From positions 33,480,001 through 33,544,000 of the forward strand of contig JBANAY010000003.1 of the NCBI GenBank assembly GCA_037952775.1: a stretch of 64,000 nucleotides of DNA, given 5' to 3'. Positions within the stretch are counted from its first letter, which is position 1; every line of letters starts with the position of its first letter. A program made the translations under genes and the position numbers. The DNA is from Clonostachys chloroleuca. Its lineage: Eukaryota; Ascomycota; Sordariomycetes; Hypocreales; Bionectriaceae. Below, one piece after another: positions 1-12,482 of the stretch. The notes under the pieces were generated by a model that had not been told where the DNA came from, ran no database searches, and saw nothing but the letters and a program-made list of their open reading frames with translations.

Positions 1-1774
1 GTAGCCGAGGGGGGGGGGGGGGTAAACGTCGCTTACCGGTCAATCAACGTACATAATATGAGATAGCGGTGGCGACAGATGTGTCTATTTACTTGCATCT
101 TCATACTTGGCCGGGTAGAGTTTTTTTGCGGCCAGCTGTCCTGGATCGTGGACTTTGCTCCCAATGATTGTCGTCAGAGCCATTGTGCCCAGACAGGATG
201 GATCGGTCACTCCGGGCGCTCAGCGGCAGCCAATTAAGGTATAATTTCATTAAGCATTGAGATGGAGAGATGAATGACATTTTGCTTACTACCTAAATCT
301 TCCCCGGCCCCCCTTCATCTCGAACTAGTAGGGCTGATCTTGTTCAGCTGTTGAATTGGCTAACCGGTAAGGGTCAAACGGTCAGCCATGTAGATCGATG
401 GTGGGCGAATGCACTGCACATATGGAAATCCCGGAGATCTGGGTAGGGCGCTCCTATTTTGCTTTCTTTTTTTCTCGAAGACGTGGAGCTTCGAAATAGG
501 GCGAGTTTGCCTGTACAGGGTCAAGAAGATGTACATGTGCCAGAAAGCTTGCCATTGAAAAAGTGATTGATCAGAATGGCCAGCGACCCGTATCAAGCAG
601 GGGTGCTCGCGTGATCATGTCCGGGCCGATCCCGAAGCAATCTGAGTCCGTCAAGTACAAGCCTTTTGCCAGGCAGGGAACGCCCAATCGCAATATGTAT
701 CCAGAGCATGACACCTCGATTGCAGCTCACCGGTTTCCTGTTTGGATGAAGGCATATCCAAACGTTTCAAATGCGGGGCCAATGAGGTGGAAGTCCCTGT
801 CTCGGTAATCATTATAACCTCAAAGACAACGGCTATCCGTGGTAAAGCGGTGAGGTGTCTGCCATTCTTGTTTCTCCCAAGCGCAAGATTGGGCAACATG
901 GGGTTTTCTTTTGAAAAGCCCATAGTCGAGCCTAATATGCATAAGAGGTGGTCTTAAGTAAGTATACATCGGCTAGATACGCCACGGAAGATCACTGTCT
1001 CGGGTTAACACGGCCCATACCTTAGCCACGATGATGGGCAACCAACCAACCTTCTCCGTGCCCTTATTATGCATTAGTACTATTAGGCTTAAAGATGCGG
1101 TGTCGAAGAAGATGAATAGAGTATTTGAGCGTAAGTCAGAGATGGACAGGCAAGTATGGTCCCGGGGCAGCCAAGCCATCCTGCTGCAGCTCAGAGCTGC
1201 CTGAAAACGCTACGTTCATGCTCCGAAAGGCTGAGTGTGCGGTTACCAGAAAGTAGGCGACCATACACCACCACCATCACGGCCTGCAGAAGCTCAGCCG
1301 AAGCTTTAACCACGATACTTGCGGTGTGGAAGATGCCGGTTGGTATTTTTTCGAGAGTGTTGATAAGTGGCTGTTTATATGTGGCGTTCTGATCTGCCTG
1401 CGGCGTCCGGGAGGTAGCTTATGTAATACGGCTAGCCGTTTTGCTCTTAGTCACGTTCTACCCCAGATCCGACCCGTTTTTCTGATCCGCGCGGCTCTGC
1501 TTGGATTCGACCGAGGTTCGTTTCGTCGCATTCGCTTAACTGGACCAACGATTGTTTTATTCCTTCGGCCATCTTACTTAAGATCACCATCTCGGATTTG
1601 GCGGATAGACCTAGATATTTATCAATTACTGCGTACGGCGGCTTGATCACTTCCTTCTTCTTTTATTCTTCCATCGCTGGAGCCTCAACTCTCCTATAGA
1701 CATCTGCTATTTCACGTGCTGCTGACACCTATCAGGTTGCAAGCAACAGACGACCAGAGACTCCAACCAGCAGA
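1..1774. other. Intergenic, no gene recognised
   Basis: Short overlapping ORFs occur on both strands but none has recognisable conservation or splice-joined extension. A run of 14 G sits at 9-22. The last part must hold the promoter and leader of the reductase gene that starts at 1775. Confidence 0.6.
9..22. repeat. Poly-G homopolymer (14 nt)
   Basis: Uninterrupted run of 14 G near the left edge. Runs like this are prone to length error in sequencing. Confidence 0.9.
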
Positions 1775-2904
1775 ATGACGGTCCCTGAGAGCGAGTACCT
1801 TAGCCCCGTGTGGAGGGACGGAATATTCAGTGAGTTGATCGTTCCCGAATCTAGCCCCCGCGCGCCTGTGTCCCTGCATCAATCGCTGACTTTCGTCTCG
1901 TTTAGATGGCCGGGTTGTGTTCGTGACTGGCGGCGCCGGCACGATATGCAGCATGCAGACCAGAGCGCTTGTGCGCCTAGGCGCCAATGCCTGCATCCTC
2001 GGCCGCAACGTCGAGAAGACTGAGGCCGCCGCCAAGGATATTGCCCTCGCGAGGCCAGGTGCCAAGGTCATTGGCATCGGGGGTTGTGATGTCCGAAACG
2101 TGAGTTACACACAGAATAGCGTTCTCTCTTGAATTTATTTTGTCTTGATTACACGTCTTAACGCATCTCTCTATAGCCCGAAGCTCTCAAGGCCGCAGCC
2201 GACAAATGCGCCAAGGAACTGGGAGGCATCGACTTCGTCATGTAATTCAAACCACCCAAAAATGGTTTATTCTTCAACTTCTAATCTTGAACAGCGCCGG
2301 CGCAGCAGGAAACTTCATCGCCCCGATCGACGGCCTGAGCCCCAACGCCTTCAAGAGCGTCATCGACATCGACGTCCTCGGCACCTTCAACACCATCAAG
2401 GCCACCATCCCCCACCTCCTCCGTAGCTCCTCCCCGCGCATCGTCTTCGTCTCCGCCACCTTCCACTTCACCGGCATGCCCCTCCAGTCCCACGTCTCCG
2501 CCGCCAAGGCCGCCGTCGACTCCCTCATGGCCTCCGTCGCCCTCGAGTATGGCCCCCGCGGCGTCGTCAGCAACGTCATCTCCCCAGGAGGGATCGAGGG
2601 CACCGAGGGGCTCGCCCGCCTGGGCAGCAGCAAGGAGGAGGACAGGAGGAGCTACGTGAAGTCCATCCCCTCGGGCCGCCTGGGGACCGTCAGGGATATC
2701 GCCGACGCGACCGTCTTCCTCTTCAGCGAGGCCGGAACGTACGTCAACGGCCAGGTCATCCCCGTCGACGGGGCCGCCTGGAGGAGGCAGGGCGACGTCA
2801 AGGTCGGGTTGGATGAGAGCATGTCCTATCCTGAGTTCTTGCTGTCTGGGGACATTTCGAAGAACTTGCGGGACCCTCGGAAGACTAGCAAGCCAAAGCT
2901 ATAG
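1775..2904 (+). CDS. sps19: Peroxisomal 2,4-dienoyl-CoA reductase (SDR family)
   Basis: Four exons, 1775-1829, 1906-2099, 2177-2241 and 2295-2904, join in phase to 307 aa. The N-terminus reads PESEYLSPVWRDGIFNGRVV followed by the Rossmann glycine motif TGGAGTI (about residues 26-32) and CILGRNVEK, the layout of Sps19/DECR2 NADPH-dependent reductases. The region HVSAAKAAVDS takes the place of the usual SDR YxxxK: the lysine is kept and the tyrosine absent, as expected for the dienoyl-CoA reductase branch. These enzymes reduce 2,4-dienoyl-CoA so that polyunsaturated fatty acids can enter beta-oxidation. The protein ends in PKL, a non-canonical PTS1-like tripeptide, so a peroxisomal location is inferred. 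The last exon has strongly C-ending codons. The start is the first ATG of the family-typical N-terminus. Confidence 0.88.
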
Positions 2905-3322
2905 GTGGAAGGCATAGATGCTGCTACATAGACGAGCATGTTAGAAGCCAGATCTTGTTTCGTAGATATCTGCAATTTGTTTCAATCATTTGAATTCATC
3001 TTGATTAACCCTCTCCTGAAAAGATCAGAGTGAGATCGAGTCGGTGCGTGAAAACATATGTGATTGCTATTAAGGGTATTAGGTGGTATGTTGCTGATGT
3101 CCAACCAGATCCAACTCCAAATCCAACCCATCATCAACTAGTTGCTTTTCTCTCATTTTTTTGTGAATCCCGACTAAAACCAATAAAGACATTCAACCAA
3201 TATACGCCCGCTGGATAGACCTCGCGGTCGAAGAACAAGACTCCTTTAACTCAAAGCGGGTATAAGAAAAGACCAACAACGAAAGCCCTCAGAGAACGAA
3301 CGAGCAGAAACCAGATGGACCA
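2905..3322. other. Convergent intergenic gap
   Basis: The 3' flanks of the reductase (+) and the MFS transporter (-) meet here. No gene or RNA was recognised. Confidence 0.6.
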
Positions 3323-5272
3323 CTACCTAAGGCCAGTCATGGCTAGCAAGTCATTGCGATGATAGAAGGCTCGCACCTTCTTCCCATAGATATCTAGTAA
3401 CTATTAGCAACCATTGGGCTCACAAAGGTGGGTTTGAGAAGAAGTCTTACACATGGGGACGCTGAGAAGGCATACGATCACCTGAACTATTGCTGCGGCG
3501 ACCATGACCTTTCTGATGCCGTTATTGGCAATCACCCAGTCATATGCACTGAAAGTGAGGCCAAAACTGAAAATGTTCTTGAAGATAATCATGATAGTGA
3601 AACCCTCAATTGTAAGATCACCTAGGTAAATTAGCAAAACGTGGAAATCTCACTGAGGAAAGGAGAGTGTTAGACCGAAAGACTTACGGTAGGCATCTAC
3701 AATGTAAAGGGAACTCGAGACAGCTCCAATGACCATACCGGCCACCTCGAGAGCAAAGAAGGTCAGCGGTACCCAGAAGGTGTACTGTTTAGTGATAACC
3801 AGGCCAGCGGTGAGGCCGAACCCGAAGAGCCCGGTGCAGCCAATGATGAGCATGGGGATGACAAGCAAGATGCGGAACTCGGGCTCATATATTCCATTGT
3901 TCCTCCTGGTGAGCCACTTGGCCAACGGGTCAGCAAGCAGCCCCGAGATGAGGTAGCCGATCAGCGCGCCAATGAACGGCCCTGTGTAGGCATATCCAGC
4001 CTCAACCTCCCTCCAGAGATATGGCGGGCCGATGAAGATCGCAGCAAGGATGACGCCGATCAGTACAGTCCACCCAATCATAGTTCCTTGAATCAAGCAT
4101 CCCCAGATAAAGGCTGGGTTTGCAAGGGAGGGGGAAGGGCCGCAAGAGGAGGACCCAGTACCTCTCATTGGTCTTTCTACCGTCGAAGAGGGAGAGCGAC
4201 TCAACAAATGATTTCTTGGGAGTGGCAGAGTTTCCAATGGGCTGCAAGGCACTGGACCTGGGAAATATGACGAACCCCCGTTGGCGATCCTCAGGTACTT
4301 CGAGCATCTGCTCCATACTACTCTGACCGTTTTTAGATTCGTCGGCAAGCGCTTGGTCCTCGCCCGTGGTGTCTGTATTCAGTTTCTGCTCGCGCCTATA
4401 TGTCGTCTCCGGACACAAAAGGAACACGGCGGGAAGTGTGGCGGCCATGAAGATGGACACAAAGTAGAAGGTCCACCACCAGCCCATCGAGCGGGTGATC
4501 TTCCCCACCAATATGGGAGTAAAGAAGGCCCCGCCAAAGACTGCCAGGTTGGTAAAGGCCATACGCGAACCACGCTGGTGCACGAAATAGAGATCACCAA
4601 CGGCTGCATTGAGCAAGCTCTCGAAGGGGGCAGCGCCGATCCCCTGAACAGCCCGAGCAGCAGCCAGACTCCCATAATTCTTGCCTGTGGCACCGGCCCA
4701 CGCGCTCGATGCGATGATCAGGCATATTCCAACGATAAAAAGGTGGCGCTTCCCCCAAATACGGCCAGATGGAACGAAGAAGGTGGCGGCGGCACCTGCG
4801 CCAAGGAGAAAGTAGCCGGTCAACAAGGCGGCTTTGGTGAGTGTTATACCGAAAAGGCCGGAGATGGTGAGTGTGTTGGCAGCGAGGATAGGGCCCAATG
4901 CGGTCGCGAGAATGGCAGCGAAAGAGAGGGTAAAGGTGATCAGATCGCGTTTCCATAGGGGCCAGTTGAGGGGATCGTTCGGGTCATCGGATGGCTGCGG
5001 AATCTATGCACCAAGTAAGCAAACCGCGTCTTGTCGCATTCGTCTCAGCACGCACGAGAATGATGGGCTGCTTCCCGCTCCGGTCGACTTTCAGTCCCGA
5101 ATGCCCATCGACGTCGATCTGAGGACGGTCGGGGCTGTCAAAGTATCTCGTAGTTCCTAGCAGACAGCGCCTGTATTAGTTGAGAATGCTTCACGCAAGC
5201 CCGCCGTTGGCTGGGAATACACATACCGGGCACATGCTCGACGCCCTTTGGGTTGAGAATCCCGAGCGGCAT
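3323..5272 (-). CDS. MFS transporter, DHA1-like, with a one-base frameshift
   Basis: Five exons on the minus strand: 5227-5272, 5056-5156, 3688-5003, 3451-3621 and 3323-3393. The N-terminus reads MPLGILNPKGVEHVPG, then PQPSDDPNDPLNWPLWKRD, a hallmark of fungal DHA1-type drug/polyamine transporters. Membrane segments follow, with RAVQGIGAAPFES and a central loop, then a second bundle ending in SVPMYIYGKKVRAFYHR. Within exon 3 the frame breaks at the G5 run 4130-4134 (plus strand). With four bases there the conserved RPFP...NPAFIWGCLIQG reads through, and all exon phases close at 567 aa, a usual length. As given, the frame is open only to about RPFPLP before shifting. It is either a sequence error or a recent pseudogene. 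Substrate unknown. The start was chosen at MPLGIL by family pattern. Confidence 0.82.
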
Positions 5273-6131
5273 CTTGGAGGCACCTGGGCGCAACACGAGG
5301 CGCCGTAGAATATGCGACAATGGATTAGACCGAGGAGGCCGAAAAGCGCGGTGAGAACAACTCCGAGTCGTTGCTGGCTGGAGGTGTGGTGATATTGGGA
5401 GGGATGGGCCAATCTTTAAGCCAAGCCAAGCCAAACCAGACACGGCATGCATGGTCTAGCCCTGGCTGCCATCCAGGCTGACCAGTGTATTATTAGCTCC
5501 CCCAGGCGGTTCATTAAATTAGAAGAGCTTTTCAAGAGGGGGCGTGGGACTGGAACTGGGATTCGAGACTAGGTGGGTCAAGGGTAGCGGGACTTCGTCG
5601 TCCACATTCGTACATATTTTCCTACAGACAATCCTCCATGCCTTCATCCTGCCATTGCCTTTTGCAGCTTTGTATTATTCAGGTTTTTGCATCACGGTGT
5701 GGACATATATCAAGGCTGTCCGTTCAAAGGCAAGTGCGTCGGAAACGTAGTATCCATATCCTCTGTGAATAGGTAGGTAGCTCAGTAACTATTTGCCTTG
5801 GTACTTAAACCTGGTCTCTCCTCTTTTTGGTGGGTGCAGCAACGGAAAGCTTCGTTGCCCATCCCCACATTCTTGCACGCCGAATTTCTAACTAATACCT
5901 AGTACCGAGGCTATCTGAAATGTCAAACTAAGTGATGCTTTTACTCCAGAGTCTGTCGGAAATTGTTGGTGAATAACTGGTAGTAGATAGCTAACAATAT
6001 ACCAATCATCCAATACAGTTAGTTCCCCTCGCAGTGTACGCGTGTGCTTGTCCGCTGAATCATCGACCGACCGAGGCGCTAAGAGATAGATGATTCATTT
6101 TGCACCGGCGTTGATATGGGCCATTCATCGG
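5273..6131. other. Intergenic, no gene recognised
   Basis: Upstream region of the MFS gene and 3' flank of the next minus-strand gene. It contains CTAG-centred words (for example ATACCTAGTACC near 5896) and no supportable gene. Confidence 0.55.
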
Positions 6132-9100
6132 TTACCAGAACTTTGCTTGCATCTCCTGCACTCTGGGCCTGAGGGATAGCTCAGGCCCCACGCTGTTGTC
6201 ATTGGTAGCGCCAATGTCGTCCATCTGCGACAGCATATCCAGAGCAGGACGGCAAATATCTGCCCAGATACCATCCAGCTCGCTCAACTCCCATCCGGCG
6301 CTTTCACCGAACCCCAAATTCATATTTCCTCGGAATACATCGTCGGCCTTGGAAGACGAAAGGGAAACCTCGTACCACTCGTCTAGACTCGATTTTTGAC
6401 CCTTGTTCAGCCTGTTTGTGCCAAACCAGGTTTTTCCGCGGAAGAGTGACGGTGATTTCTGACTGGTGTAATCAGTTTTCTTAGTAAAGGGCCGTACCAT
6501 TGCTACGTTGAGCTGTGGCCCCTCCACTTGGTCGCAGCGGTATCGGGCAACGTGGCGGATGGAAACTTGATCGATTGAAAACCCTTGGCTTTCATCTCCT
6601 GGAACTATGATGATCACATCTCCAGACTTCACGGGACTGTAATATATTGCGTTAGTATCTAAACAACATTGATCGCATATATGACTATGCTTTGGGCAGG
6701 ATCAGGCGCACGTGATAGTTACGGTTTCGACCATTGACTTCGCAAATGACTTGCACATTTCGGGGAGATCGTGATGGACTCTGGTAGCACGTGCTTTCAT
6801 ATCCCAAGCAAATTGAGGGCAGTGGACATAAGCTTTCGCTATCTCCTCAACCTCACCAAGACAGAGATGGGACGATGTATTGACATCCAATTCCACCCTG
6901 AATGGTGCTTTGGCCTCACCCTCATACAGATGGCAACGGAACTCGTACTTCGCCTCGCTGTCGTACAGTTTCCATTTGGACCCATCTGTGAGCCCGAACT
7001 GCACAATTCTCGCTGCATCTGATGGCGATGTTGTCAAGATATTTTGGAACCCAATTGAACCTTGTGGAATTCCATCTTCGAACGAAGCCAAGAGACTCTC
7101 AATGCTCCAGTGTGGACCTCGACCCATATCAACAATCGACTCGCCAATATTCTTGAAGTAGATACGGCCTAGACTCAGTTGTAGTTCTACCTTTCCAGGC
7201 GTTAGCTGAAGAATATTGCCCATTTCCTTCAAGTCGCGCTCCAGAATTTCCCAGTGCGTTTTGCGAAACTTGAGTGTCTCGGTTCTCCCAGAGAGAAGTG
7301 CCATGAAAGAACTCGCTTGCGTAGGCCTAGGTTGAGAGGCAGCACCGTCAGCGTCATTGGATTTCGAATCAACTTCGCTGCTAGCCACGGTGCTTGGTGG
7401 ATTGCTAGTCTTCACGCCAGCCGTTTGTGGCTTGAGGTTCGAAGTAGGATCATTCTCCTTAGCAGGGCGGGATTCTGTCGATTGGTTAGTCTCGTGCTTT
7501 CTTGGGAGAGTCGGCGGTTATACTGATTTGTTGCCCTTGGCTAGGATGCTTGGGCTTTTTGCGGCCGGCTTTCTGTTGCATCGTCGAGTGAAAGTCAATT
7601 AGATCCTCGTCTTCTTTCATCCCGAACTGAGCGAGGGATTCGGGGTCCAACAGTGGATAGTCAATATTCAACTCGGACACAAACGGAACGTCCGAATCTA
7701 TAAGATTGTCAGTCCGGGAGGCACCAACACCCTGAATCGCCAAGGACTCGATCCCTAGGAGGTCGGAGGCCAGCTGCTTGGATCCTGTAGCTAGCTCTCG
7801 GACATTTTTATTCTTCTCGGGGGTTGCCCCTGGACCTTTGTAGAGAGTCTTGGTTGGGACCTGGGGCAACCCATCTGCCTTGCCAACCTGCAGGCTCCCA
7901 TACCCCGTTTGATGGTGAGTTTTTTGTTGCTGCTCGACCCATTGGCCAACCATCACAGGGGCACTTCTTTTGCCGACGGGAACCTGTGATTTTCCCGGTG
8001 ATGATGCGTCTCGCTCCTTTCGCTTTCCTTGCTTGGGGTTCAAGGAATTGGATTCGACAATTGGGGGCTGTGGCATAGAAGTCTGATCAATCTTCTTCTC
8101 GGGCTGCGCACGCGACACGTCCCCTCCCCGTTGAGATTCAATTGACGTGGAGGGGCAGACCGGTATGACCTTCGATGGCGATGAGTTTGAAGGTTGAGCC
8201 GTCGCTGGGGGTTGTTTGGAAGTATAGGACTGCTCTTCGAAGACTTCTAAAGGAGGAACTGGCTCAAGGTATCCTCTAACTCTCGGATACACTCTTGGAT
8301 CAACTGCCCACTCGCCCTTGTCACTATTGAACGTTGCCGTTCTCAACGTTGTACCATTCACTAAGGCGGCGTATTCGTCTTCTGCAGAGCCTGCGTGGTT
8401 AGGCGCAAGGTAAGTGCGCTTGGAGAGCCCGATATGTGAGAGCCATCTGTAGGCTAACTTGTAGTCTCGATGATTCTCAGTGATAATTGGGATGATGTGA
8501 CGACTTTTCTCTTCCATGGAGAGAGTCTCGTCTGGTCAGCACCTGTAACATTCAAAGTAGTTTCACTTTTTGACTCACAAACGCTATCTTCCAAATGTTA
8601 TCCAATCTCTTAATAGCATCGCTGACTCTCTCTTCACTCTCGCAGCTACCAATATAAAGCACATTTTGAGCCAGATTTGGGTAAATTTCGCAGTTTACAA
8701 GTTGTGCAAACTCTTCGAGAGTGACTGTTGCTCCAAACCCGGCTGCGAGGTAGGAAGCAGAACCCAGGACAGCATCGACCGTGGCTCCTCGAAGGACCTC
8801 CGGAGCTCTCCAGACACTCTTGTGTGGAGTGGAGGCTAGAACTTCTGGGTATTCGTGTGGGATGTAGTCATTTCGAGTAGAATCAAGCTCAAATTGATAA
8901 GTCCCCCAGGGCACGACTCGCGGTGTCTCTACGATGATTTCGACGTCGATCGAATTACCGTGCTCATCTTCGTGCTCAGTGTCATCGTCTGGATCGAGGG
9001 GACATGTCTCTTCTTCGATGATATCTCGAAGAAGCTCCCCAATAAACTTGGTAACTGTGTCGCGGGCTGGAGTTGAAACGATACACTTGAACCATGCCGC

Positions 9101-9320
9101 GTCTGGATCGTACAGGACCTCGAAAAGTTCATAATTCTAGTCGAGATGTTAAACCTAGGTCTCGAAAAATGACAGAGAGTTAATCACTTACAGTAAACTG
9201 TTGCGCTGCTTGTTGGATTACATGATCAACTCCTCCTGGAAGTAGGGGAGGATTGCACGCCACGTAGATTTCATTGAAAGCGTCGCCGTCGTCCTCATGC
9301 TCCAATTGAGTAGATGTCAT
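6132..9320 (-). CDS. Conserved-looking hypothetical protein, 985 aa, five exons
   Basis: Not recognised. Exons 9192-9320, 8579-9136, 7524-8526, 6712-7474 and 6132-6636 close in phase to 985 aa. The acidic N-terminal region (about residues 1-230) contains FNEIYVACNPPLLPGGVDHV and a long ordered stretch ending NVLYIGSCESEERVSDAIKRLDNIW. Next comes IIPIITENHRDYKLAYRWLS, which looks strongly constrained. A low-complexity Ser/Pro/Gln/Lys linker follows (about 310-580). A second ordered region (about 610-985) begins near SSFMALLSGRTETLKFRKTHWEIL and holds ESIVDMGRGPHWSIESLLASFE. No signal peptide or membrane segment is evident. The exon 2/3 junction (acceptor before 8526) is the least certain, because the better AG at 8543-8544 leads to a stop. 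The ordered-linker-ordered layout suggests an intracellular scaffold or regulator, which is inference only. Confidence 0.75.
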
Positions 9321-11115
9321 ATTCACCGAAGGCTGTTAAAGCCGCTGCTGGGGAAAATGCTGCCCCAGAAGATATGAGGTTAGGAAATCGAAACTTTGAA
9401 ACGAGGTTTAGGGAAGAGAGAAAGTGAAGTGAAGGGAAGGGAAAGAGGAACAAACAGGGAAGGAGCGAGCGCTGGGCTGGTTTTGTATAGAATAAGGCGT
9501 GTACATAGGGTTTTCCTTAGACAGACACCCCAGGAAGACCGGCTGTTATTCTGTAGGCAGCCTTGAGAGGGAAATGAATGGCCAGTGATGCACGGGAAGG
9601 TGCAGATAATGCAAGCAGCAAACGTGTAGAGGAGTACCACGCTTGTAGGCACGCATCCTGCTGCCATTGTCTGAGGCCGACCGCCCAGTTCCCTCTCAGC
9701 CTGGGCACGAATGCATCTCACCTGTTCCTCAAGTTAGGCCAGTAATCATTGTTGGGGGGTTGGAAGGAATGAACGAACGAGGTGTGATTTCATCTATGCT
9801 TTTTGTTTTATTGTCCAGTTTTACATTGATGGCGGCACTTACTCCCAAAACAATGGAAATGGTGAGTGGAAATGGTGAGCCAAAACGCGAGCCATGGAAA
9901 ATGCACGCCAATGACAATATGACCATCCGAGAATAGGAAAAGGCTGCGATCAACGGGCTCATGCCTCTATTATTGTCGGCTGGAAGCATCGCGAGGCTCC
10001 GAGCACACTGGACAGCTCTATTCGCCGGGACGTTGCATGGAAGTTAATACCAGGTAAGCTTGTGTGCAGGCCAGACCTCTTAGCGACTGTTGGCATCCGA
10101 CACTACCTAGGTAGTTCCGCCTGTATCTCATTGTAAGGTACTGGGTACGTACATTCGGTTTGTTATACAAGACACGCTCATAGAGGGGCTACACAAGCAA
10201 ACGCTTGCGGACGGGAAGTGAGGAAACAGGGTTGTTATTCATAACGAAGCAATAATTTTATTTTCCCACAGGCTCCCATACCATTGTGCCACGCCTCACT
10301 GTACGAACTCCCAAGTTCCTCCTCTTCTATCTTCGTATGGGAGCCGTGTGACCCAGAAACCCGCGCTCGCTATCGTGGCTTACACCACCTCTAGCTTGTT
10401 GACACCCACACCCGCAAGTCTAGCCAAGAATAAGCGACGAGATCAGCGGAAACCCTTCGGCATAAACAAATGCCATGTAAAACGCGAGATTATGATAGGC
10501 CCATGCAACGACCACATGCTCTCTGTATATTCTATCACATATGTAACCATCTGGAAGCTTCCACGGTGAAAAACAGGCCGTCGTGTGTGTAGCCAGGAGA
10601 CAAGGTCAAAAACAAGAATTGAATCCAACGCCCATTGCGCCTGGTTTATAAGCCCGCATGTGGTCAAACAACAAGAATAATCATAACCCGGGCCACTATG
10701 GCGTATCAAACAGTAGCTGTGTAACATGTAGTATCCTGTCCATGGTTTTATTCGTTCCGAGTTTTGGAAAAAGGAAAGAGAGCCGCAAAGGTGTAGGAAA
10801 AACCGATTATAATATATTAGGACCAGAATGATGAAGATGGTATCGTCGTGCGCGTCGTATCATTTGATATAGCCACTAGTAATGGCGACCTCCAATAAAT
10901 GGCTTGTTACCCTCAAAATTGGGCAGATGCCACCTGGCAGGCCTAGGCGAGTAAGAGAGTAGATAAAGAACCCAAAGTGCATGGTAAGGAAAAAAACAAG
11001 TCGACAATGTGATCCAGCCGCGGATGAAATCAGATAACATGCTTTATGACGCTTGAAGTTGTAGAAGGGGAGAGGTGAGCGGAATAACAATAATGAATAA
11101 TCAAGGACTGCCCAA
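9321..11115. other. Intergenic, no gene recognised
   Basis: About 1.8 kb between two minus-strand genes. A perfect 14-bp palindrome lies at 10102-10115. ORFs on both strands are short and not family-like. Confidence 0.5.
10102..10115. repeat. 14-bp perfect palindrome with CCTAGG core
   Basis: ACTACCTAGGTAGT reads the same on both strands. Relatives of this TACCTAGGTA word occur elsewhere in the gene-free parts of the window. It may be a protein-binding site or a lineage-typical intergenic word; function unknown. Confidence 0.6.
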
Positions 11116-12482
11116 TTATTGAGCACCCTTGACGTTCTCCTTGACATTCAGAGCCCACTTGAGCTTATTGAGAACCTCCCGAGACTCGTCAAGTATCCGC
11201 TGCTGCTCTTCCTCGCGCGCCTTCGCATTGGATTTGATGTCCCTTAGGCTGTCCTCCTGGGCTTGCTTGTAGGCGTCAAACTTTTGCGCAATCTCCTCCT
11301 TCTCACGCCGCAGCTCTTTTAGATTGCTGTCCTGCTGATCGCAAAGTTCTCGAAGGGTTTGGATCTTGCTGTCGTCGCTTTTTCTCTCCTCAACTATCTT
11401 GCCGATTTCGACCTTGGTTTTGGTTAGCGCCCTCTTGACCTCGTCGCCTTGGGTCCGCCAATGTGATGCTATCGCGTTGTAGCGTCCTTCCATCAGCTGT
11501 GCGTGGGTCGTGGCCTCCTCCACCTGCACCGTCGAGTCCTTCTGAGTTCGCTCCAGCTCGCTGCGCCAGCCTTTTTCCCGCTCCAGAGCCGCAAGCGTCT
11601 TGCTCTTCTCCAGGTCCATTGCGGACTGTAGACTTTCGACCTGCCTCTCCTTTCTGGCCAGCAGGGTCTTGGTCACGTTTGCCTCCAGAAGGCGTCCCTC
11701 GTACTCGCTCACCAGGCGCTCCATCTTATCCTCCAGCAACTTGGCGGCTTGCTTAGACTCTTCCGCGCGCAGTCGCTCAATCTTGAGGTCTCGTTTCAAG
11801 GAGTCATTGTCGCTGACGAGTTTGTTGATGACACGCCCCGTCTTTCCCAACCCTGCTTTTCCGACCGTTGAGTCCCACTGTCCATCCTGCTGATCCCCGC
11901 CCTCTGATGTAAAGGAGGCGTCGTGTGAGGGAGAAGGCTCGACCACCCGGACGCTTCCTAAAGAGTTCCCCCATTTCGAAGGCGTCTCGACGTGGTTTTC
12001 TGTAGCTGTTCTCGCATTTTGGGGGGACGTCCCGTTGTGTCCCTCTCCCATCGTGGAGGTATTGCTGGTGCCGTTGCTCTGCACCGTTTTACTGCTCTCT
12101 TGGTTCGCTGGGCTCGAGTCCTGAAGTCCGACGCTGGGGACGCTTCGGATCGTTGCGGACCGTTGTAACGGGTCTTTTGGAAGGCCGTTGCCCGCGCCTT
12201 TCATGCTATTGACGGAGCCAGTCGTGGCGGGCGAGAGTGTTCTCACAGCCTGCTCATTGGAGGTGCGGTTGTCGCTGGCGGGAGGTTTTGACTCTGATTC
12301 TGAGGACGAGGAAGAGGAGTTAGCAACGGCTGGGAGACTAAGGCTAGTACATGCGATAGGTGGACGTGACGGGATCTAACGGTGGAGACTGGTAAATCTA
12401 GAACAGTAGCAAAAGGGATCTCACTCTGGGCTGTGTCCTGGTGAATTTGGAAAGATCTCCTAAAGAAGCGGTTCCGGGGCAT
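11116..12482 (-). CDS. Coiled-coil protein, She3-like
   Basis: Two exons, 12425-12482 and 11116-12299, give 413 aa. The first exon encodes MPRNRFFRRSFQIHQDTAQ and joins through a CTCAG acceptor to a Ser/Thr/Asn-rich disordered region (about 20-150). From about residue 155 to the end lies a long coiled coil with few prolines, including NKLVSDNDSLKRDLKIERL, KTLLARKERQVESL and a C-terminus ...KLKWALNVKENVKGAQ. This matches my memory of the fungal family often labelled SWI5-dependent HO expression protein 3 (She3; in yeast an adaptor linking She2-bound mRNA to myosin Myo4). The label is transferred on weak similarity, and the function in filamentous fungi is uncertain. The short first exon rests on the splice signals and the phase match. 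Confidence 0.65.

Noticed and set aside
1326..1650. ORFs of 106 (+) and 67 (-) codons upstream of the reductase
   Set aside because: Mutually overlapping and non-conserved, with atypical residue composition.
4087..4127. An intron that would explain the MFS frame change
   Set aside because: The only GT-AG pair gives about 41 nt with a poor donor (GTCCTC) and would delete the conserved LLLRPFP motif.
4281..4958. 225-codon plus-strand ORF over the MFS gene
   Set aside because: Antisense of the conserved transporter; Gly/Lys-rich, no family resemblance.
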